From assembly GCA_020025575.1 (NCBI GenBank), contig JAHHRW010000002.1, positions 1-64,000 on the forward strand: 64,000 nucleotides of DNA, written 5' to 3'. Shown here one piece after another: positions 40,538 through 49,891 of this stretch; the stretch's first letter is position 1; the number at the start of each line of letters is the position of its first letter. The DNA comes from Oscillospiraceae bacterium (GTDB lineage: Bacteria; Bacillota; Clostridia; Oscillospirales; Oscillospiraceae). A program made the translations under genes and the position numbers. A model generated the notes under the pieces. That model worked only from the letters and a program-made list of their open reading frames with translations, searched no databases and was not told the DNA's origin.

Positions 40538-42835
40538 GTGAGAAAACGAATATTGACGGTATTGCTGGTGCTGAGTCTAGCAGTCTCGGCGCTGGCGATC
40601 CCTGCTTATGCGGCAAATGCCCCTGCCACTTCCAATAACACGGCATGGTGGGGCCAACATGATTATTCCGGGATTATTTGTGCGTTACCGGTTCGCTCTC
40701 ACCTGGTGGCGGAAAACAATGGTTACACCAGAGTAGAAAATGTTGTAGATGATGCAACGGGGGGACAGGCAATTACCATCGATCGATACGATCAAAACTT
40801 GAAGTTTCTTTCGCACAAAGAGCTGAAGCTGGAACTGCCCATTTACGGCGGCATTTACTTTGGAACCAACTATAATTTTGTGGTCTGCGGACAGAACAAC
40901 AAAGAAGAAAATGATCAAAAAGAAGTGATTCGGGTGATTCGCTATAGTAAAGATTGGCAGAGACAGGCAGCTGCCAGTCTGTATGGTGCAAACACGACCG
41001 ATCCGTTTAATGCAGGTTCACTGGATATGGTTGAGAGCGGGAATATGCTTTATATCCGCACCTGCCACGAAATGTATCGCACCTGGGATGATGGACTCAA
41101 TCATCAGGCGAATGTTCAGCTGAGTGTTCGCATTCCGGATATGATGATAACCGAGCAACGGACGTGGATATCCAATGACAGCACCGGGTATGTCAGCCAT
41201 TCGTTCAATCAGATGATATTGAAGGACGGAGACGACATTCTGGCAGTGGATCATGGTGATGCACATCCTCGTGCCGTGGTGCTTTTCCGGTATAACCATA
41301 GTGCTGGTGCAGAGCAATTAGCACCATATCCCGAGCGTGTGCTGGCGCTGCCCATCACCGGCAATACAGGTAATAATGACACCGGCTTGACCGTTGGATC
41401 ATTTCAAAGTTCAGACTTTGCATACCTGATTGCAGGCAATTCTGTTGAACAGAAAAATGGTGCGGATCTGAGGGAGGGGCAGAGAAATATTTACATCACC
41501 GTTACGCCAAAAGGGGCATTCAACGAAAGTGCCACACAGGTCAAATGGCTGACGAACTATCGTGATGGGGATCATGTTTCTGTTACCACACCGTATTTGA
41601 TAAAAATTACCCAAAACAGTTTTATGATGATCTGGGAAGAAAACAACCAGCTGCGGTATGCACTTTTGGATGGAAATGGAAACAAGGTCAGTAAGACCTA
41701 TCAGGCTGAGGGAAGGCTCTCTGGCTGTGAACCGGTTGTGGCAAATGGAAAAATTACCTGGTATATTACAGAGAATAGCAAGCCGGGTTTCTACCAGATC
41801 AGCTGTTCAAACCCAGAGGACATCCAATTTATACACGAACATGAATATTATGGTAGTTTCAGCCATGGCCCATCCATTTTTGAACCAGGTTCCTACACAA
41901 AGACGTGTTCGTTGTGCCACCATGAAAAATCTGTTGAATTGCCTGTGCTGAATGACAAAGACTACACCGTTAAAGTGGAAATAGAATCCACCTGCACCAC
42001 GCGCGGTGAGGCATGGTACACGTGCAAAATAGAGGGCTTTGAGGATGTTACTTATTATTCGTATCTGCCGGAATTGGGGCATGACTACAAAACGGTTGTA
42101 ACAAAGCCTACCTGTCTTGACTATGGTTATACCACCTATACCTGTAAGCGGTGTGGGGACAGTTACACATCGGATGAAACATCTCCCACGGATCACAATT
42201 TTAGTGAATGGATTGTAACGGAAAAGCCGACCTATACAACGGAAGGCTATGAGAGAAGAACTTGTTCTGGCTGTACAGCCCAGGAAATCAGGCCTGTTCC
42301 GGCTTTGCACTTTCCATTTACAGATGTGCACCCGGGTGACTATTACCACATCCCTGTGTTGTGGGCACTGAACGAGGGCGTTACTGCCGGTATCTCTGCG
42401 AACAGATTTGGCCCTCACAACGCCTGCACCCGTGCTCAGATTGTCACATTCCTGTGGAGCGCTACGGGAAAACCCGAACCCAAATCCGTGAAAAATCCAT
42501 TTCAGGATGTGCATCCCACAGACTATTACTACAAGGCGGTTCTTTGGGCCGTTGAAAATAACATCACAGCCGGCGTTACTGCCAATCGATTTGGTCCCGG
42601 TCAGACTTGTACCAGAGCACAGGCTATGACATTCCTGTGGGCATCCCAAGGCAGACCATTGGTCAGAAACGGCACATACTTCATTGATGTGGATATGACC
42701 GACTATTATTACGATGCCGTCCGGTGGGCGGTTACTTATGGAATAACAGCTGGCGTGGACAGCGTAAGATTTGGCCCAAATCAGAATTGTACCCGTGCTC
42801 AGATTGTGACCTTCCTGTACGAAGCAATACTTTAA
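40538..42835 (+). CDS. SLH-domain surface protein
   Basis: 765 residues. GTG 40538 has GGGGAGG eight bases upstream. Signal peptide 1-25 ends AIPAYAANA. Residues 30-430 form a beta-rich, propeller-like ectodomain without a known catalytic motif. Residues 440-600 hold repeated Cys-rich modules (TYTCKRCGDSY, YERRTCSGCTA) common in clostridial surface proteins. The C-terminus has three SLH units (PFTDVHPGDYYHIPVLWALN and two more, each with TAGxxxxRFGPxxxCTRAQ). SLH domains bind pyruvylated wall polymers, so it is held non-covalently at the cell surface. Confidence 0.85.
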   Translation: MRKRILTVLLVLSLAVSALAIPAYAANAPATSNNTAWWGQHDYSGIICALPVRSHLVAENNGYTRVENVVDDATGGQAITIDRYDQNLKFLSHKELKLELPIYGGIYFGTNYNFVVCGQNNKEENDQKEVIRVIRYSKDWQRQAAASLYGANTTDPFNAGSLDMVESGNMLYIRTCHEMYRTWDDGLNHQANVQLSVRIPDMMITEQRTWISNDSTGYVSHSFNQMILKDGDDILAVDHGDAHPRAVVLFRYNHSAGAEQLAPYPERVLALPITGNTGNNDTGLTVGSFQSSDFAYLIAGNSVEQKNGADLREGQRNIYITVTPKGAFNESATQVKWLTNYRDGDHVSVTTPYLIKITQNSFMMIWEENNQLRYALLDGNGNKVSKTYQAEGRLSGCEPVVANGKITWYITENSKPGFYQISCSNPEDIQFIHEHEYYGSFSHGPSIFEPGSYTKTCSLCHHEKSVELPVLNDKDYTVKVEIESTCTTRGEAWYTCKIEGFEDVTYYSYLPELGHDYKTVVTKPTCLDYGYTTYTCKRCGDSYTSDETSPTDHNFSEWIVTEKPTYTTEGYERRTCSGCTAQEIRPVPALHFPFTDVHPGDYYHIPVLWALNEGVTAGISANRFGPHNACTRAQIVTFLWSATGKPEPKSVKNPFQDVHPTDYYYKAVLWAVENNITAGVTANRFGPGQTCTRAQAMTFLWASQGRPLVRNGTYFIDVDMTDYYYDAVRWAVTYGITAGVDSVRFGPNQNCTRAQIVTFLYEAIL

Positions 42836-42840
42836 ACCAG

Positions 42841-42937
42841 AAAATCTCCCGGTATTTCAAATACCGGGAGATTTTAGACTGTCTAAAACCTTCCAATTCC
42901 CCCATTTCCTGTATCATAAAGGGAATGGGGGTTTTTT
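42841..42937 (+). terminator. Two intrinsic terminators in tandem
   Basis: The first is AAAATCTCCCGGTATTT with ATACCGGGAGATTTTA (42,841-42,876). The second is CCCCCATT with AATGGGGG followed by TTTTTT (42,899-42,937). Confidence 0.9.
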
Positions 42938-42940
42938 GCT

Positions 42941-43071
42941 ATGGAACAGCAAAAAAGATTCGAGAGGGGAACCGGAAATCACAAACATAGACACATGCGT
43001 GCCGGATGTCCACTTGCGACGGAAAATGGATTGGGTCATGGGCTACGACTACACGCCAAAAATCGCTTAAA
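42941..43071 (+). pseudogene. Remnant of an IS1182-type transposase gene
   Basis: MEQQKRFE in one frame continues after a one-base shift as GEPEITNIDTCVPDVHLRRK and MDWVMGYDY before a stop. This is the N-terminus of IS1182-family transposases. The rest of the element is gone. A further unassigned open stretch of about 54 codons without a start lies at 43,088-43,249. Confidence 0.6.
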
Positions 43072-43308
43072 AGATACGATAACATAACGCAGAAATCAAG
43101 GCGGCAATAGTGTTGTCGGCACAGTGAAATTTGCTAGTTCGGTGTACGCAAAAATCGGACTGGAAACCATTGATCTGACAAAATACGATTGGGAAATTTT
43201 ACATTTTGCTTACAATGGAGCGGTTGCTTTTCAAAACAATTATGAGTAGAATGAATATGCAAATCGACACGGCTTCGATTCTGCATAATGACTAAGGAGG
43301 AAAATAGT

Positions 43309-45327
43309 ATGCGTAAACAGTTAAGCATCGCTTTGGTACTTGTGATGCTGGTTACTTTGCTGGTCCCCAGCGCTTTTGCTGCGGATGCAAAGTCCAGTGA
43401 TGTCGTCATTCTTTACACCAATGATGTCCACAGCTACATCGATCAGCCCCTGGGCTATGATGTACTGAAGAACATCAAGGACAATCTGGCAGAACAGTAT
43501 GAACATGTTCTGCTGGTGGATGCCGGCGACCATGTGCAGGGTACTGCCTTTGGTTCTATGGACAAGGGCGAGCATGTGGTGCAGTTCATGAATGCAGCTG
43601 GCTATGATGCTGCAACTCTGGGCAACCACGAATTTGACTATGGTATGGAAGGCTGTATGAACATTCAGCAGTGGGCTGAGTATCCGTATCTGGGCAGCAA
43701 CTTCTATGCGGAGAAGGACGGTGTCCGTGGCGACAATGTTCTGGACAGCTACAAGATCTTCGACTGCGGCAATGAGAAAATTGCCATCGTCGGTATCCTG
43801 ACCCCTGAATCCTTCACCAAGTCCACCCCTGCCTACTTCCAGGATGAAAACGGCAACTACATTTATGGCATCTCCGGTGGAGAAGATGGTTCTGCTCTGT
43901 ATGCCGATGTGCAGAAGGCAATCGATGATGCAAAAGCAGAGGGCGCAACCAAGGTCATCGGTCTGGGTCATCTGGGTATCGATCCTTCCTCTGAGCCTTG
44001 GACGAGCACCTCTACCATTGCCAATGTATCCGGTCTGGATGCATTTATCGATGGTCACTCCCACTCTACGGCAAAGATGGATACCGTTGCGGACAAGGAT
44101 GGCAAGAATGTTGTCCTGACGCAGACTGGTTCCTATCTTGAAAACATCGGCATGATGGTCATTCATGAGGATGGCTCCATCGAGACCGACCTCATCAGCA
44201 CGGAGCCCATCACCGAGCCTGATCTGGATGAGAATGGTCAGGTCAAGAAGGACAAGGATGGCAAGGACATGACCAAGGTTGTTGGCTACAACCTGGTTTC
44301 CGGCCTGTACAGCGGGGAATATGCCGCTGACACCGAAGTGAAGGATCAGAAGGAAGAATGGATCGCTGAAATTGAGGACAAGCTGGGCGTTGTGATTGGT
44401 TCTACCGAGCTGACCTTTGACAACTTCGATGGCGAAAACCGTCTGGTTCGCAGTCAGGAGACCAACACCGGCGACTTCTGCGCCGATGCGCTTTACTACC
44501 TGTTCGATGATATGGATCTGGATGTAGACGTTGCCATCATGAACGGCGGCGGTGTCCGCAACAAGGCAATCACCGGAGATATCTCCTACCTGACCTGTAA
44601 GAGCGTACACACCTTTGGCAATGTGGCTTGCTTGCAGACCGTTACCGGTCAGCAGATTCTGGATGCGCTGGAATGGGGTGCCCGCAGTGCAGGTACCGGC
44701 GAAGAGTGCGGCGGTTTCCTGCAGGTTTCTGGTATCACCTACAAAATCGACAGCGAATGGCCTGAATCCACCCAGAAGGATGATAAGGGTGTTTGGGTCG
44801 GTGCGCCTACCGGCGGCTACCGTGTCCATGATGTAAAGGTTTACAACAAGGAGACCAATGCATGGGACGATCTGGATCTCAATGCCAAGTACAATCTGGC
44901 TGGTTACAACTACACCCTGCGTGATTTGGGCGACGGTTTCAACATGTTTGACGGCGCTGTAAATGTTCTGGACTATGTCATGGAAGATTACATGGTTCTT
45001 GCAAACTATGTGCAGGCTTTCCCCAACGGTGTTGTGGAAGCTTCCAATTCTCCTCTGACAGCCAAGTACCCCGGCCTGACCGTGGATTACAGCACAGTCA
45101 ATGGTTCCGGCAGAATTGAAATGGCAGCAGCTAACCGCCCAGAGCCTACCGAGTCCGTGGAAACCACCCAGGCTCCCACCACCGACACTGTCGCTACCGA
45201 GCCCGCTGCGGATCAGGAAAATAGCGGCATGAGCACAGGTGCCATTGTTGCCATCGTGGTTGCAGTTGTGCTGGGCTGTGCTGTGGTTGCAGTGATTGTA
45301 ATCAAAAACAAAAAAAACCGCAAGTAA
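43309..45327 (+). CDS. Surface-anchored 5'-nucleotidase / metallophosphatase
   Basis: 672 residues. ATG 43309 follows AAGGAGGAAAATAGT. Signal peptide 1-25 (ending SAFAAD). A calcineurin-like metallophosphatase domain follows with all metal motifs: LYTNDVHSYID, DAGDHVQGTAFG, GNHEFDYGME, GLGHLGID and DGHSHS. Then a 5'-nucleotidase C-terminal domain (MNGGGVRNKAITGDISY). It ends with a Thr/Pro linker and a membrane helix (GAIVAIVVAVVLGCAVVAVI) plus KNKKNRK. It hydrolyses nucleotides, probably extracellular AMP or NAD-derived substrates, at the cell surface. Confidence 0.9.
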   Translation: MRKQLSIALVLVMLVTLLVPSAFAADAKSSDVVILYTNDVHSYIDQPLGYDVLKNIKDNLAEQYEHVLLVDAGDHVQGTAFGSMDKGEHVVQFMNAAGYDAATLGNHEFDYGMEGCMNIQQWAEYPYLGSNFYAEKDGVRGDNVLDSYKIFDCGNEKIAIVGILTPESFTKSTPAYFQDENGNYIYGISGGEDGSALYADVQKAIDDAKAEGATKVIGLGHLGIDPSSEPWTSTSTIANVSGLDAFIDGHSHSTAKMDTVADKDGKNVVLTQTGSYLENIGMMVIHEDGSIETDLISTEPITEPDLDENGQVKKDKDGKDMTKVVGYNLVSGLYSGEYAADTEVKDQKEEWIAEIEDKLGVVIGSTELTFDNFDGENRLVRSQETNTGDFCADALYYLFDDMDLDVDVAIMNGGGVRNKAITGDISYLTCKSVHTFGNVACLQTVTGQQILDALEWGARSAGTGEECGGFLQVSGITYKIDSEWPESTQKDDKGVWVGAPTGGYRVHDVKVYNKETNAWDDLDLNAKYNLAGYNYTLRDLGDGFNMFDGAVNVLDYVMEDYMVLANYVQAFPNGVVEASNSPLTAKYPGLTVDYSTVNGSGRIEMAAANRPEPTESVETTQAPTTDTVATEPAADQENSGMSTGAIVAIVVAVVLGCAVVAVIVIKNKKNRK

Positions 45328-45360
45328 GCTATTTTTCGAATTAAGAGAGTAAAATACGGA

Positions 45361-45400
45361 TGCCCTCCTGCGCAGTGCGCAGGAGGGCATTATTTGTTTC
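45361..45400. terminator. Intrinsic terminator between convergent genes
   Basis: GCCCTCCTGCGCA and TGCGCAGGAGGGC form a 13-bp stem followed by ATTATTTGTTT. Confidence 0.85.
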
Positions 45401-45475
45401 CTTTTCATTATGGTAAATTGATTTCTGAAAAAAACAACCGGGATGGCGATACATCCCGGGTGTAAAGCTTATGGA

Positions 45476-48136
45476 TTAGTGAGCAGCCTTGCGCTGTACG
45501 AATTTGACGATTTCCACGATGGGAATGACCAATACAGCCAGCAGCATAGCAACGCCATACTCAGTCCAGCTGATGGGGGTAAAGCCAAAGGCATTTGCCA
45601 GGAAGGGAACTTCCAGAACAGCGGTGGTCAACAGCAGAGAACCGATCATAGCGGCCCACAGAACCTTGTTATGGGACTTCAGGGAGAAGATGGACTTGCG
45701 CTGAGAACGCATGTTAAATGCATGGAAGATTTCACACATGGACATGGTCAGGAAGGCCATGGTCATGCCGTCTTCGCTGATGCCACGAGGAATCTCAAAG
45801 TAGCCAACTTCAAAGCAGTGACCGATGATGTAGGAGGCAATGGTAATGACGGTGACCAGAATGCCCTGATATGCGATGTCAAAGCCCAGGCCGCCGGAGA
45901 AGATGCCTTCCTTGGAGCTGCGGGGGGGATGGTTCATGGTATCGGGTTCTGCTTCCTCAAGACCCAGAGCCAGAGCGGGGAAACAGTCGGTTACCAGATT
46001 GATGAACAGCAGGTGGACAGGGTTCAGCAGGGTAAAGCCCATCAGCGTGGAGCAGAACACACCCAGAACCTCACTCATGTTGGATGCCAGCAGGAACTGG
46101 ATTGCCTTACGGATGTTGTCATAAATCCGGCGGCCTTCACCAACAGCGGTGACGATGGTTGCAAAGTTGTCATCAGCCAGAACCATGTCGGCAACATTCT
46201 TGGTAACATCGGTGCCGGTGATACCCATGCCCACACCAATGTCTGCGGACTTGATGGAGGGAGCATCGTTAACACCGTCGCCGGTCATAGCGGTGATGGC
46301 ACCGTTGGCCTTCCATGCGTTGACGATACGGACCTTGTGCTCGGGCTGTACACGGGCATAGACGGAGTACTTCTTTACCACTTCATTGATATCGGCATCG
46401 GAGATCGCATCCAGCTCTGCGCCGGTGATTGCCTGAGAGGCATCGGTGATAATGCCAAGCTCCTTAGCAATGGCAACGGCAGTATCCTTGTGGTCGCCGG
46501 TGATCATGACGGCGCGGATGCCGGCGGAGCGGCACTCTTCGATTGCGGTTTTAACTTCGGGACGAACCGGGTCGATCATGCCGGTCAGGCCGATGAAGGT
46601 CAGACCCTGCTCCAAAAATTCAGGAGCATTGTTCTCAGGCTGCTGAGTCCAATTGCGCTGTGCAACAGCCAGAACACGAAGAGCCTTGTCTGCCATATCC
46701 TTGTTGGCCTTGAGAATCTCAGCCATCTTGGTTTCGGTCATGGGCTTTTCTTCGCCGTTTTCCAGATACTTGGTGCAGCGCTTCAGCACTTCATCAGGTG
46801 CACCCTTGGTGTACTGGATGAAGTTACCACCCAGATTGTGGATGGTGGACATCATCTTACGGGAAGAATCAAAGGGAGCCTCATCCACTCGTGGCTGAGC
46901 CTTTTCCAGTTCGCCCTTGGGCAGACCCATCTGATTTGCAAAGTTCACCAGAGCGGCTTCGGTGGGTTCGCCCTCTGCCTGACCTTCGCTATTGAGGTTT
47001 GCATCACAGCACAGAGCCATGGCAGACGCCACCAGCTGGGCGTCACCCACGTGCTCCACAACGGTCATCTTGTTCTGGGTCAGGGTACCGGTCTTATCAG
47101 AGCAGATAACCTGGGTACAGCCCAGAGTTTCCACGGCGGTCAGACGGCGAATCACGGCGTTGCGCTTACTCATGTTGGTAACGCCAATGGACAGAACCAC
47201 GGTGACGACGGTTGCCAGACCCTCGGGGATTGCGGCGACAGCCAGAGAAACAGCGACCATAAAGGTCTCCAGAATGACACCCAGTTCAAAGGAGCCAGCC
47301 ATGAACAGGTTGAATGCGAAAATGAAGATACAGATACCCAGAACCAGCTTAGAAAGGGTCTTGCCCAGTTCGTCCAGCTTTCTCTGCAGGGGGGTCTGCT
47401 CTTCGGCGGTGGCGGCAAGCGCACCGGCAATCTTACCCATCTCGGTATCCATACCGGTGCGGGTAATCAGAGCCTTACCACGGCCGTAAACGATGGTGGA
47501 ACCCATGTAGCACATGTTCTTGCGGTCACCCAGAGGGACATCGTCCTGACCCTTGCCCAGACCCAGAGCCTCTACGACCTTGTTAACGGGAACGGATTCG
47601 CCGGTCAGAGCGGCTTCCTCAATCTTCAGACTTGCAGATTCCAGCAGACGGCCGTCAGCAGGAACAGCGTCACCGGCTTCCAGAATCACGATGTCGCCGG
47701 GAACCAGCTCCTCGGACAGAACACTGACCTGCTTGCCATCACGCAGCACCTTACAGGTGGCAGCGGTCATGGTTTGCAGCGCCTCGATTGCGGCCTCAGC
47801 TTTGGATTCCTGCAGAACACCCAGAATGGCGTTCAAAAGGACAACGATCAGAATGATGAACACTTCTGCCAAACCTTCGGGGTTCTCAGGATTCTGCACA
47901 TTGTGCAAAATGGTGGTGCCGGCAGAGACAGCAGCAGCGATCATCAGGATGATCAGCATAGGATCCTTCAGCTGATCCAGAAAACGCTGAAACAGGGACT
48001 TCTTGTCAGCATCCTTCAGTTTGTTGGGGCCGTACTTGTCTTGTCGTTTTTTGACTTCTGCGGATGACAGGCCATCAGCGGTGACGCCGAGTTCCTGTAG
48101 AACAGCCTCAGAAGTCTGGACATACTCTTGCTTCAT
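45476..48136 (-). CDS. Calcium-type (P2) cation-transporting P-type ATPase
   Basis: 886 residues. ATG 48136 has AAAGGAGAATC upstream. The order is that of PMCA/SERCA-like pumps: N-terminal cation-ATPase domain, actuator with ALTGESVPVNK (about 178), M4 with AIPEGLATVV, phosphorylation loop CSDKTGTLTQNKMTVVE (Asp near 345), nucleotide-binding domain with FIQYTKGAPDEVL, hinge MTGDGVNDAPSIKSADIGVG (about 617), and six C-terminal helices. It probably exports Ca2+ or Mn2+. A probable Mn2+ riboswitch lies in its leader, which favours Mn2+ as at least one substrate. Confidence 0.92.
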   Translation of the reverse strand: MKQEYVQTSEAVLQELGVTADGLSSAEVKKRQDKYGPNKLKDADKKSLFQRFLDQLKDPMLIILMIAAAVSAGTTILHNVQNPENPEGLAEVFIILIVVLLNAILGVLQESKAEAAIEALQTMTAATCKVLRDGKQVSVLSEELVPGDIVILEAGDAVPADGRLLESASLKIEEAALTGESVPVNKVVEALGLGKGQDDVPLGDRKNMCYMGSTIVYGRGKALITRTGMDTEMGKIAGALAATAEEQTPLQRKLDELGKTLSKLVLGICIFIFAFNLFMAGSFELGVILETFMVAVSLAVAAIPEGLATVVTVVLSIGVTNMSKRNAVIRRLTAVETLGCTQVICSDKTGTLTQNKMTVVEHVGDAQLVASAMALCCDANLNSEGQAEGEPTEAALVNFANQMGLPKGELEKAQPRVDEAPFDSSRKMMSTIHNLGGNFIQYTKGAPDEVLKRCTKYLENGEEKPMTETKMAEILKANKDMADKALRVLAVAQRNWTQQPENNAPEFLEQGLTFIGLTGMIDPVRPEVKTAIEECRSAGIRAVMITGDHKDTAVAIAKELGIITDASQAITGAELDAISDADINEVVKKYSVYARVQPEHKVRIVNAWKANGAITAMTGDGVNDAPSIKSADIGVGMGITGTDVTKNVADMVLADDNFATIVTAVGEGRRIYDNIRKAIQFLLASNMSEVLGVFCSTLMGFTLLNPVHLLFINLVTDCFPALALGLEEAEPDTMNHPPRSSKEGIFSGGLGFDIAYQGILVTVITIASYIIGHCFEVGYFEIPRGISEDGMTMAFLTMSMCEIFHAFNMRSQRKSIFSLKSHNKVLWAAMIGSLLLTTAVLEVPFLANAFGFTPISWTEYGVAMLLAVLVIPIVEIVKFVQRKAAH

Positions 48137-48163
48137 TTTTGATTCTCCTTTGAAAAAATAAAT

Positions 48164-48303
48164 AAAAAAGGCCCATGCACACGGATCAACCAAAGCTGTT
48201 GATCTCTGCGCATGAGTCTCATTCATTCAGCGTCCCGGGTCTAACACAGACCGATATGACGGTTGCTTCGTGCAGGCGTAGCCTGTACGGAATTACTCCC
48301 TCA
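48164..48303 (-). promoter_or_regulatory. Probable yybP-ykoY (Mn2+) riboswitch with terminator
   Basis: Read on the minus strand, GGGAGTAATTCC opens the element. Stems GCAGGC/GCCTGC-type, CCGTCATATCGG and CCCGGGACG follow, and then GAATGAATGAGACTCATGC. These are features I associate with yybP-ykoY aptamers. Overlapping its 3' end, CATGCGCAGAGATCAAC pairs with GTTGATCCGTGTGCATG, followed by GGCCTTTTTT, a full intrinsic terminator. The logic would be Mn2+-dependent antitermination. yybP-ykoY commonly precedes P-type ATPase genes in Firmicutes. Confidence 0.65.
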
Positions 48304-48529
48304 ATTCTCTATAAATGATAAACGATGTTTTTATAAATGTCAAGATGAAATTAGGGGTTTCACCACATTGCGTGTGGTCACTGCGGGCATCTAGAATTTG
48401 TGCCGCAGCATCTTCCCTTGTTCCGCTGAAGTCCATTTTCGATTTGCGCCAGAGGGTTATCCCAATTGAAAAATAAGGCATATAATGGTAAAATATGGAA
48501 GATAAAGAGAGATTATGGGAGGAATCACA

Positions 48530-49039
48530 GTGAACAGGAAGAATCCATTGATTTGGGCCTGCATGCTCATTATGCTGGCACTGGCTTTGGGGAGCTGCGG
48601 CAATGAACCGCAAATACCTTCAGAACCAATGTTGGAAACCACACAGCCCGTGCTTGCTGCGGAAACGGAACCCACAACTCAGGCAACCACAGAACCGGAA
48701 ACAGCGCCCGCTGTAGAGGCCACAACGCTGCCTGCCACGGAGCCGACAGAGACGGACGAGTCTGCAGTGGAATTTGTTGCCTATCCGGAGGTGGTGAACC
48801 GTGGTGAAACTGCTACGGTTACCATACAGGGGCAGCCTGATACGGAGTATGCTATCACAGTATATTATAAATCAGGGCCTTCTACCGCCTCCGGACTGGA
48901 GAGTCAAACTTCTGATGGTGAGGGATATGTCAGCTGGTCATGGCGGATTGGCAGTCGAACTTCCCCCGGAACATTTAAGATTGAGGTGTCCGGCGGCGGG
49001 GAACGGAAAACCGTAAATTTCTCCATTGCGGAGGGATGA
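48530..49039 (+). CDS. Putative surface lipoprotein
   Basis: 169 residues. GTG 48530 follows GGGAGG by seven bases. A signal peptide with lipobox LALGSC ends near residue 24, so Cys would be lipidated. A Thr/Glu/Pro-rich linker (about 30-82) is followed by a small beta-sandwich (VVNRGETATVTIQGQPDTEY to GTFKIEVSGGG) like bacterial Ig-type folds. Role unknown; possibly ligand or wall contact. Confidence 0.7.
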   Translation: MNRKNPLIWACMLIMLALALGSCGNEPQIPSEPMLETTQPVLAAETEPTTQATTEPETAPAVEATTLPATEPTETDESAVEFVAYPEVVNRGETATVTIQGQPDTEYAITVYYKSGPSTASGLESQTSDGEGYVSWSWRIGSRTSPGTFKIEVSGGGERKTVNFSIAEG

Positions 49040-49043
49040 GCTT

Positions 49044-49076
49044 AAAAGGCTGCAAGCATCATGCTTGCAGCCTTTT
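49044..49076 (+). terminator. Intrinsic terminator
   Basis: AAAAGGCTGCAAGCAT pairs with ATGCTTGCAGCCTTTT. Confidence 0.9.
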
Positions 49077-49177
49077 GGGTTATTTGGATTCTGTTAGGGC
49101 AGCATCTTTCTTTTTCCATTGATTGTATATCCTCCCCTATAAGCTGACGCAATCATATCACAGATGCCGCAAACCTT

Positions 49178-49255
49178 CCGTGATAATATCACGGTGCAAT
49201 AAAAACAAATTTATAGAGAAGAAGGGCACAGAATCTAAACGAGAATCCTGTGCCC
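49178..49255. repeat. Palindrome and hairpin in intergenic region
   Basis: CCGTGATAATATCACGG (49,178-49,194) is a near-perfect palindrome with a single centre base. GGGCACAG with CTGTGCCC (49,224-49,255) is a hairpin that could end the minus-strand gene at 49,303. No gene is supported between 49,040 and 49,302. Confidence 0.45.
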
Positions 49256-49302
49256 ATAACTGAGAATGCATGATAGTGTCGAGAAACCGTCCCTTGGACG
49301 GC

Positions 49303-49857
49303 TTAGGGCAATCGGGAAATCAGTGCATTTCCATTTTCTTTCAGCCATTTCTTCTGGATGGCGTAATCCGGCAGGACATTTTGAACTTCGTCCCAGAATT
49401 GCCTAGAGTGGTTCATTTGCTTTCGATGGCACAGCTCATGGACAACCACATAGTCGAGTACCTCAGGCGGCGTGAGCATCAGCAGACAGTTGAAATTCAG
49501 GTTACCTTGGCTGCTGCAGCTGCCCCAACGGGTGCGCTGATTGCGAATGGTGATGCGCCCGTAGGTCACGCCGATCTTGGATGCAAAATACGCCACCCGT
49601 TTGGGGACGACACGCTGTGCATCCTGGGCAAGCGCGCGTATTTCCTCTGCGGTAAGGACGGGCAGCTGGGGCTTTGCGCAGTGCTCTGCAAGGTGCTTGC
49701 AGAGCCAGCTGGATTTGCTCTGCACGAATTTGTGCACATCCTCAACAGGCATTCTGTTGGGACAGCGCACAAAAATACCACCGTCGGGGGCAATTTGGAT
49801 GGCAATGGTTTTGCGGGCACTTCGGATGATTTTGTAGGAAAAAGAAGGTTCTTGCAC
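49303..49857 (-). CDS. YgjP-like (DUF45) zinc metallopeptidase
   Basis: 184 residues. The zinc motif VVHELCHRKQMNHS (HExxH) lies near residue 140, with a Glu-containing downstream helix (FWDEVQNVLPDY). The conserved TRWGSCSSQGNLNFN precedes it. This is the standard YgjP-like or SprT-like DUF45 family, found in most Clostridia, often as a stand-alone protein. Substrate unknown. Confidence 0.85.
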   Translation of the reverse strand: MQEPSFSYKIIRSARKTIAIQIAPDGGIFVRCPNRMPVEDVHKFVQSKSSWLCKHLAEHCAKPQLPVLTAEEIRALAQDAQRVVPKRVAYFASKIGVTYGRITIRNQRTRWGSCSSQGNLNFNCLLMLTPPEVLDYVVVHELCHRKQMNHSRQFWDEVQNVLPDYAIQKKWLKENGNALISRLP

Positions 49858-49891
49858 AGTGATTTCTCCATTTTCGGCGGCAGGTGCGCCC

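Noticed and set aside
41807..42649. 280-codon minus-strand frame within the SLH gene
   Set aside because: Antisense to the repeated Cys-rich and SLH modules; no start context or domain.
43321..45408. Open frame of about 690 codons on the minus strand
   Set aside because: Antisense to the 5'-nucleotidase gene, which has a signal peptide, metal motifs and RBS. No recognisable domain in the antisense product.
45443..48067. Open frame of about 870 codons on the plus strand
   Set aside because: It lies exactly antisense to the P-type ATPase, whose motifs are complete. Its translation is low-complexity (His, Gln, Gly-rich) and has no domain or RBS. It is a shadow of biased codons.
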